In this document: positions 22,429-25,331 of the stretch, piece by piece | Layout of the letters: each line of letters begins with the position of its first letter | How positions within the stretch are numbered: position 1 is the first letter of the stretch | Assembly (NCBI GenBank): GCA_036505875.1 | Contig: DASXSR010000076.1 | Span: 1 to 25,331, forward strand | From: Onstottus_A sp036505875 | GTDB taxonomy: Bacteria > Acidobacteriota > Blastocatellia > UBA7656 | DNA length: 25,331 nt | Direction: 5' to 3' | Translations under genes and position numbers: made by a program | Notes under the pieces: model-generated | The model's database searches: none | Told to the model about the DNA's origin: nothing | Seen by the model: only the letters and a program-made list of their open reading frames with translations

Positions 22429-25045
22429 ACGTCACGACAAGTCAGATAAGATCTTCGAGATCTTTCAAGCTGCCCTCGAGGTGGACCAGGATAGCCGTAT
22501 TGCTTTGCTTGACCAGCAATGCGAGGGCGACGCGGAGATGAGAAGAGAAGTCGAAGCGTTGCTGGCGTATGACGAGAGAGCGGAAAAGTTTATCGAGTCA
22601 CCGGCGTTTGAAGAGGCTCCTGAGTTGATCGTGGACAGCGGCACGCTGATGTTGGAAAAGGTTGGGCCCTTCAAGATAGTTAGAAGATTAGGATCTGGCG
22701 GCATGGGTCAAGTATACCTCGCCCAGGATTCAAGGCTCGGGCGCAACGTCGCGCTAAAACTGCTCGACCAAAGTTTGATTGGCGACAGCGGGTCGCGCAC
22801 GCGTTTCCTGAGAGAAGCGCGCATGGCTTCCGCGCTCGACCATCCGAACATCTGTACGATTCACGAGATCGGCGAAGCCTCGGGACTTCTGTTCATTGCT
22901 ATGCAGTATCTCGAGGGAGAGACGCTCAAGGAGGTGCTCGGAGGCCGGCCATTGGCTCTCGATAATCTGCTGTCGATCAGCGTGCAGGTAGCAAACGCTC
23001 TGGCCGCGGCGCACGCTCATGGGATCATCCACCGCGACATCAAATCGTCAAACATAATTGTCACGCCGCACGGGCAAGCGAAGATGCTCGACTTCGGCCT
23101 GGCTAAGCCATTGGAGAAAGAAGATGGCGAAACCGAGTTGACTCGCGCCGGAGCAGTCATGGGAACGCCGACCTACATGTCACCCGAGCAGGCCCGAGGC
23201 GAGCGCGCCGATCATCGCAGCGACATATTTTCATTCGGAGTAGTGATGTATGAAATGGCGACTGGTCGCACTCCATTCAAGGCAAAATCGCGAGCGGAGA
23301 CGATGAACGCGGTTATCAATCAGCCTCACGCCTCAGTCGCGGAACTGAACAAAGACTTGCCGTCTGAGTTATGCGCGGTGATCGATAGAGCATTGGCCAA
23401 GCGACCGGAAAATCGTTATCAGTCTGTCGACGATATAAAAAGCGATCTGTGTCGTGTGGCACAGGCCGCCGGTCTGCCAGGTTACCACTCTTCGGCCCCG
23501 TTGATGGTTCCGCACGTGCCGCTTCCGCAGTTCGGCCGACTCGCGCGAAAGAGTGGCCCCATCACGCGGCGACGGCAAATGACTGCCGTGGGCCTCGTGG
23601 CTCTTATGCTGGCAGCTATCGCTTACGTGAAGTTCTTCCGCGGCTCATCGTCGCTATCAACCGGTGATATCAAGTCGCTGGCGGTGCTGCCGCTGGAAAA
23701 TCTTTCCGGCGACCCGTCGCAGGAATACTTTGCTGACGGAATGACTGACGCGCTGATCGGCGATCTAGCCAAAATCAGAGGGCTGCAGGTCATTTCCCGA
23801 ACTTCAGCAATGCACTACAAGGGCTCCAACAAACCTCTGAAGGAGATCGCCAGCGAACTCAAAGTTGATGCAGTGGTTGAAGGCACGGTCCAGCGTTCAG
23901 GTGACCGTGTCCAGGTACGCGCTCAACTCATCCAGGCGGCCACCGACCGGCATATTTGGTCGGAAACCTATGAGCGTGACTTGCGCGACGTGCTGGCGCT
24001 GCAGAGCGAAATCGCGCGCACGATCGCCCGCGAGGTGCAGGCCAAGCTCACACCCGCCGAACAAGCGCGCCTGGTCAACAACGTGGCGGTCAACCGCAAA
24101 GCCTTCGATGATTACCTGCAAGGTCGTTTTCTCTTTGGCAAGGGAGGGCAACTGCCTAAGGCCATCGAGTATTTGCAAAGCGCAATCAAAGAGGATCCGA
24201 CCTATGCTCCGGCCTATGCGGGATTGGCCGCCTGTTACAACTCTCTCGGATCGGTAGTCTATGGTGAACTGGCACCCCCGGAGGCGAGGCGTCGGGCGGA
24301 GGAGGCCGCCGTGAAGGCGCTTCAGCTTGACAACACGCTGGCCGAGGCTCACGCCGCGCTTGGCTATATCTATCATTACAACTGGAACTGGGACGCGGTG
24401 GAGCAGGAGCTAAAGCGCGCCATTGAACTCAACCCCAATTCGGTTGAAGCCCACAGCAATTATTCCAGCAACTTTTCGGCGAAGGGACGCGCGGAGGAAG
24501 CCATCGCGGAAGTCAATCGCGCGCAGGAGCTGGACCCGCTCTCGCTTTTCATAAGCACGCAAAGAGGCTTCATCCTCACAAACGCCCGCCGCTACGACGA
24601 AGCCATCGAGCAATTACGCCGCGTCATCGCATTGGATCCGAACCATTACACGGCGCACTGGTTTCTGGGAATCGCCTATGCTAGCAACAAGCGGTTTGAC
24701 GAAGCCATCGCGACCTCTGAAAAAGCAGTCGTCTTGTCGAGCAGGACCCCGGGCGCGCTCGGAGTGATGGGGATGTGTTATGGCCTCGCCGGGCGCAAAG
24801 TCGAAGCCAACAAAGCGCTCGACGAGTTGCTCGAACTCAACCGGCGCCGCTATGTGACGCCGGTGGCTATGGTCCAGGTTTATATTGGCCTGGGCGACAA
24901 GGATCGAGCCTTTGCCTGGCTGGAGAAGGCTTATGAGGAGCGATCCTATTTCATGGCTTATCTCAAGGTGATACCGCTAGCAGATCCGTTGCGGTCTGAC
25001 CCTCGCTTCGATGATTTATTGCAGCGCATGGGGCTCGGGTCGTAG
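22418..25045 (+). CDS. Transmembrane Ser/Thr protein kinase with TolB-like and TPR domains
   Basis: An 875-residue Hanks-type kinase fused to sensor-like domains. The kinase domain spans about 83-350: P-loop GSGGMG (92-97), K114 in VALKLL, HRDIKSSN (205-212, catalytic D207), DFG (225-227) and SPE (255-257) are all intact, so it should be active. A transmembrane helix (about 388-406) is followed by a FlgO/TolB-N-like domain starting KSLAVLPLENLSGDPSQEYFADG (419-441) and running to about 550. At least five TPR-like repeats (about 560-840) complete the protein. The ATG at 22418, with GAAGGA 7 bases upstream, overlaps the sigma gene; a longer frame from 22313 lies entirely within the sigma gene and is rejected. 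The kinase probably acts with the sigma factor in one signalling unit, but the signal is unknown. Confidence 0.94.
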   Translation: MKPERHDKSDKIFEIFQAALEVDQDSRIALLDQQCEGDAEMRREVEALLAYDERAEKFIESPAFEEAPELIVDSGTLMLEKVGPFKIVRRLGSGGMGQVYLAQDSRLGRNVALKLLDQSLIGDSGSRTRFLREARMASALDHPNICTIHEIGEASGLLFIAMQYLEGETLKEVLGGRPLALDNLLSISVQVANALAAAHAHGIIHRDIKSSNIIVTPHGQAKMLDFGLAKPLEKEDGETELTRAGAVMGTPTYMSPEQARGERADHRSDIFSFGVVMYEMATGRTPFKAKSRAETMNAVINQPHASVAELNKDLPSELCAVIDRALAKRPENRYQSVDDIKSDLCRVAQAAGLPGYHSSAPLMVPHVPLPQFGRLARKSGPITRRRQMTAVGLVALMLAAIAYVKFFRGSSSLSTGDIKSLAVLPLENLSGDPSQEYFADGMTDALIGDLAKIRGLQVISRTSAMHYKGSNKPLKEIASELKVDAVVEGTVQRSGDRVQVRAQLIQAATDRHIWSETYERDLRDVLALQSEIARTIAREVQAKLTPAEQARLVNNVAVNRKAFDDYLQGRFLFGKGGQLPKAIEYLQSAIKEDPTYAPAYAGLAACYNSLGSVVYGELAPPEARRRAEEAAVKALQLDNTLAEAHAALGYIYHYNWNWDAVEQELKRAIELNPNSVEAHSNYSSNFSAKGRAEEAIAEVNRAQELDPLSLFISTQRGFILTNARRYDEAIEQLRRVIALDPNHYTAHWFLGIAYASNKRFDEAIATSEKAVVLSSRTPGALGVMGMCYGLAGRKVEANKALDELLELNRRRYVTPVAMVQVYIGLGDKDRAFAWLEKAYEERSYFMAYLKVIPLADPLRSDPRFDDLLQRMGLGS

Positions 25046-25146
25046 ATCTCACGTAGAAAAAATATCCCCGAATCGAGCACGCAAGCTTGCGCCTGGAAAG
25101 CAGGTTAGTTGCGATCTCGATTTCTTGTCTTGTGTCTCACTACCCT
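25046..25146. other. Short convergent spacer, nothing recognised
   Basis: About 100 bases between the kinase stop and the stop of a convergent partial gene. No clear hairpin with a T-tract was seen. Confidence 0.5.
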
Positions 25147-25331
25147 CTAACCTTCAGGTTTTTGAGTCGTAGATCCAAGCCATGCCGTGTACCACAGGTT
25201 CGCGAGCATCTGCGAGCCCGCCGCTAAACGCTCGGCGACAAACTTCTTTGAATCGGCATTTCGATTGTTGGCATCCCATCGAGCGGTCTTGTCCATTTGA
25301 TAGAGCTTCGGCACGCGGTTATACGAATCGA
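25147..25331 (-). CDS. C-terminal fragment of an unidentified protein, cut by the window end
   Basis: Sixty codons plus a TAG stop (25147-25149) read on the minus strand, beginning outside the window. The reading ends RLAAGSQMLANLWYTAWLG followed by a short polar tail. It is protein-like, with an amphipathic helix pattern (DSKKFVAERLAAGSQMLANL) and an earlier YNRVPKLYQMD segment. The aromatic helix LANLWYTAWL could end a secreted hydrolase such as an S1/P1-nuclease or phospholipase-type enzyme, but that is a guess from pattern only. The gene is convergent with the kinase. Confidence 0.6.
   Translation of the reverse strand, partial: DSYNRVPKLYQMDKTARWDANNRNADSKKFVAERLAAGSQMLANLWYTAWLGSTTQKPEG

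Overview
The window looks like a bacterial chromosome segment of moderately high G+C. It most resembles Acidobacteriota, probably a Blastocatellia-type soil bacterium. This is inferred from gene content, not from a marker gene: an acidobacterial-style ECF sigma factor coupled to a Ser/Thr kinase with TolB-like and TPR domains, a secreted Tricorn-like S41 protease, a vanadium haloperoxidase, a Uma2 protein and a long Lhr helicase. I see no rRNA, tRNA, CRISPR array, transposase or phage structural gene.

Bases 1-12,400 are rich in genome-maintenance functions: Uma2 nuclease-fold protein, Lhr helicase, a divergent CxxxCxxC radical SAM protein, a 5-formyl-THF cyclo-ligase-like protein, a compact type II restriction-modification pair whose two genes converge and overlap, LexA with a perfect palindromic operator, two tiny translationally coupled unknown genes behind a near-consensus promoter, and a tight minus-strand operon dinB-like / alkD-like / VOC / EVE.

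Bases 12,400-13,622 hold a lipoprotein gene followed by a sequence with the architecture of an integron attC site. The unit looks like a single gene cassette sitting in the chromosome without a visible integrase.

Bases 13,623-21,590 are a minus-strand series of exported proteins: Tricorn-like protease, a secreted LanC-like protein with a CCG zinc motif, an HExxH metallopeptidase-like protein, vanadium haloperoxidase and a membrane-anchored cupin. The spacers carry two large inverted-repeat elements. Bases 21,844-25,045 are the ECF sigma/kinase signalling pair on the plus strand. The window ends with the C-terminal 60 codons of a further minus-strand gene.

The observations most worth following are the attC-like site and its lipoprotein, the unrecognised PD-(D/E)XK candidate paired with the methyltransferase, the secreted CCG-type LanC-like protein beside a secreted zincin, and a helically phased TTTTCG motif shared by two promoters in the genome-maintenance region.
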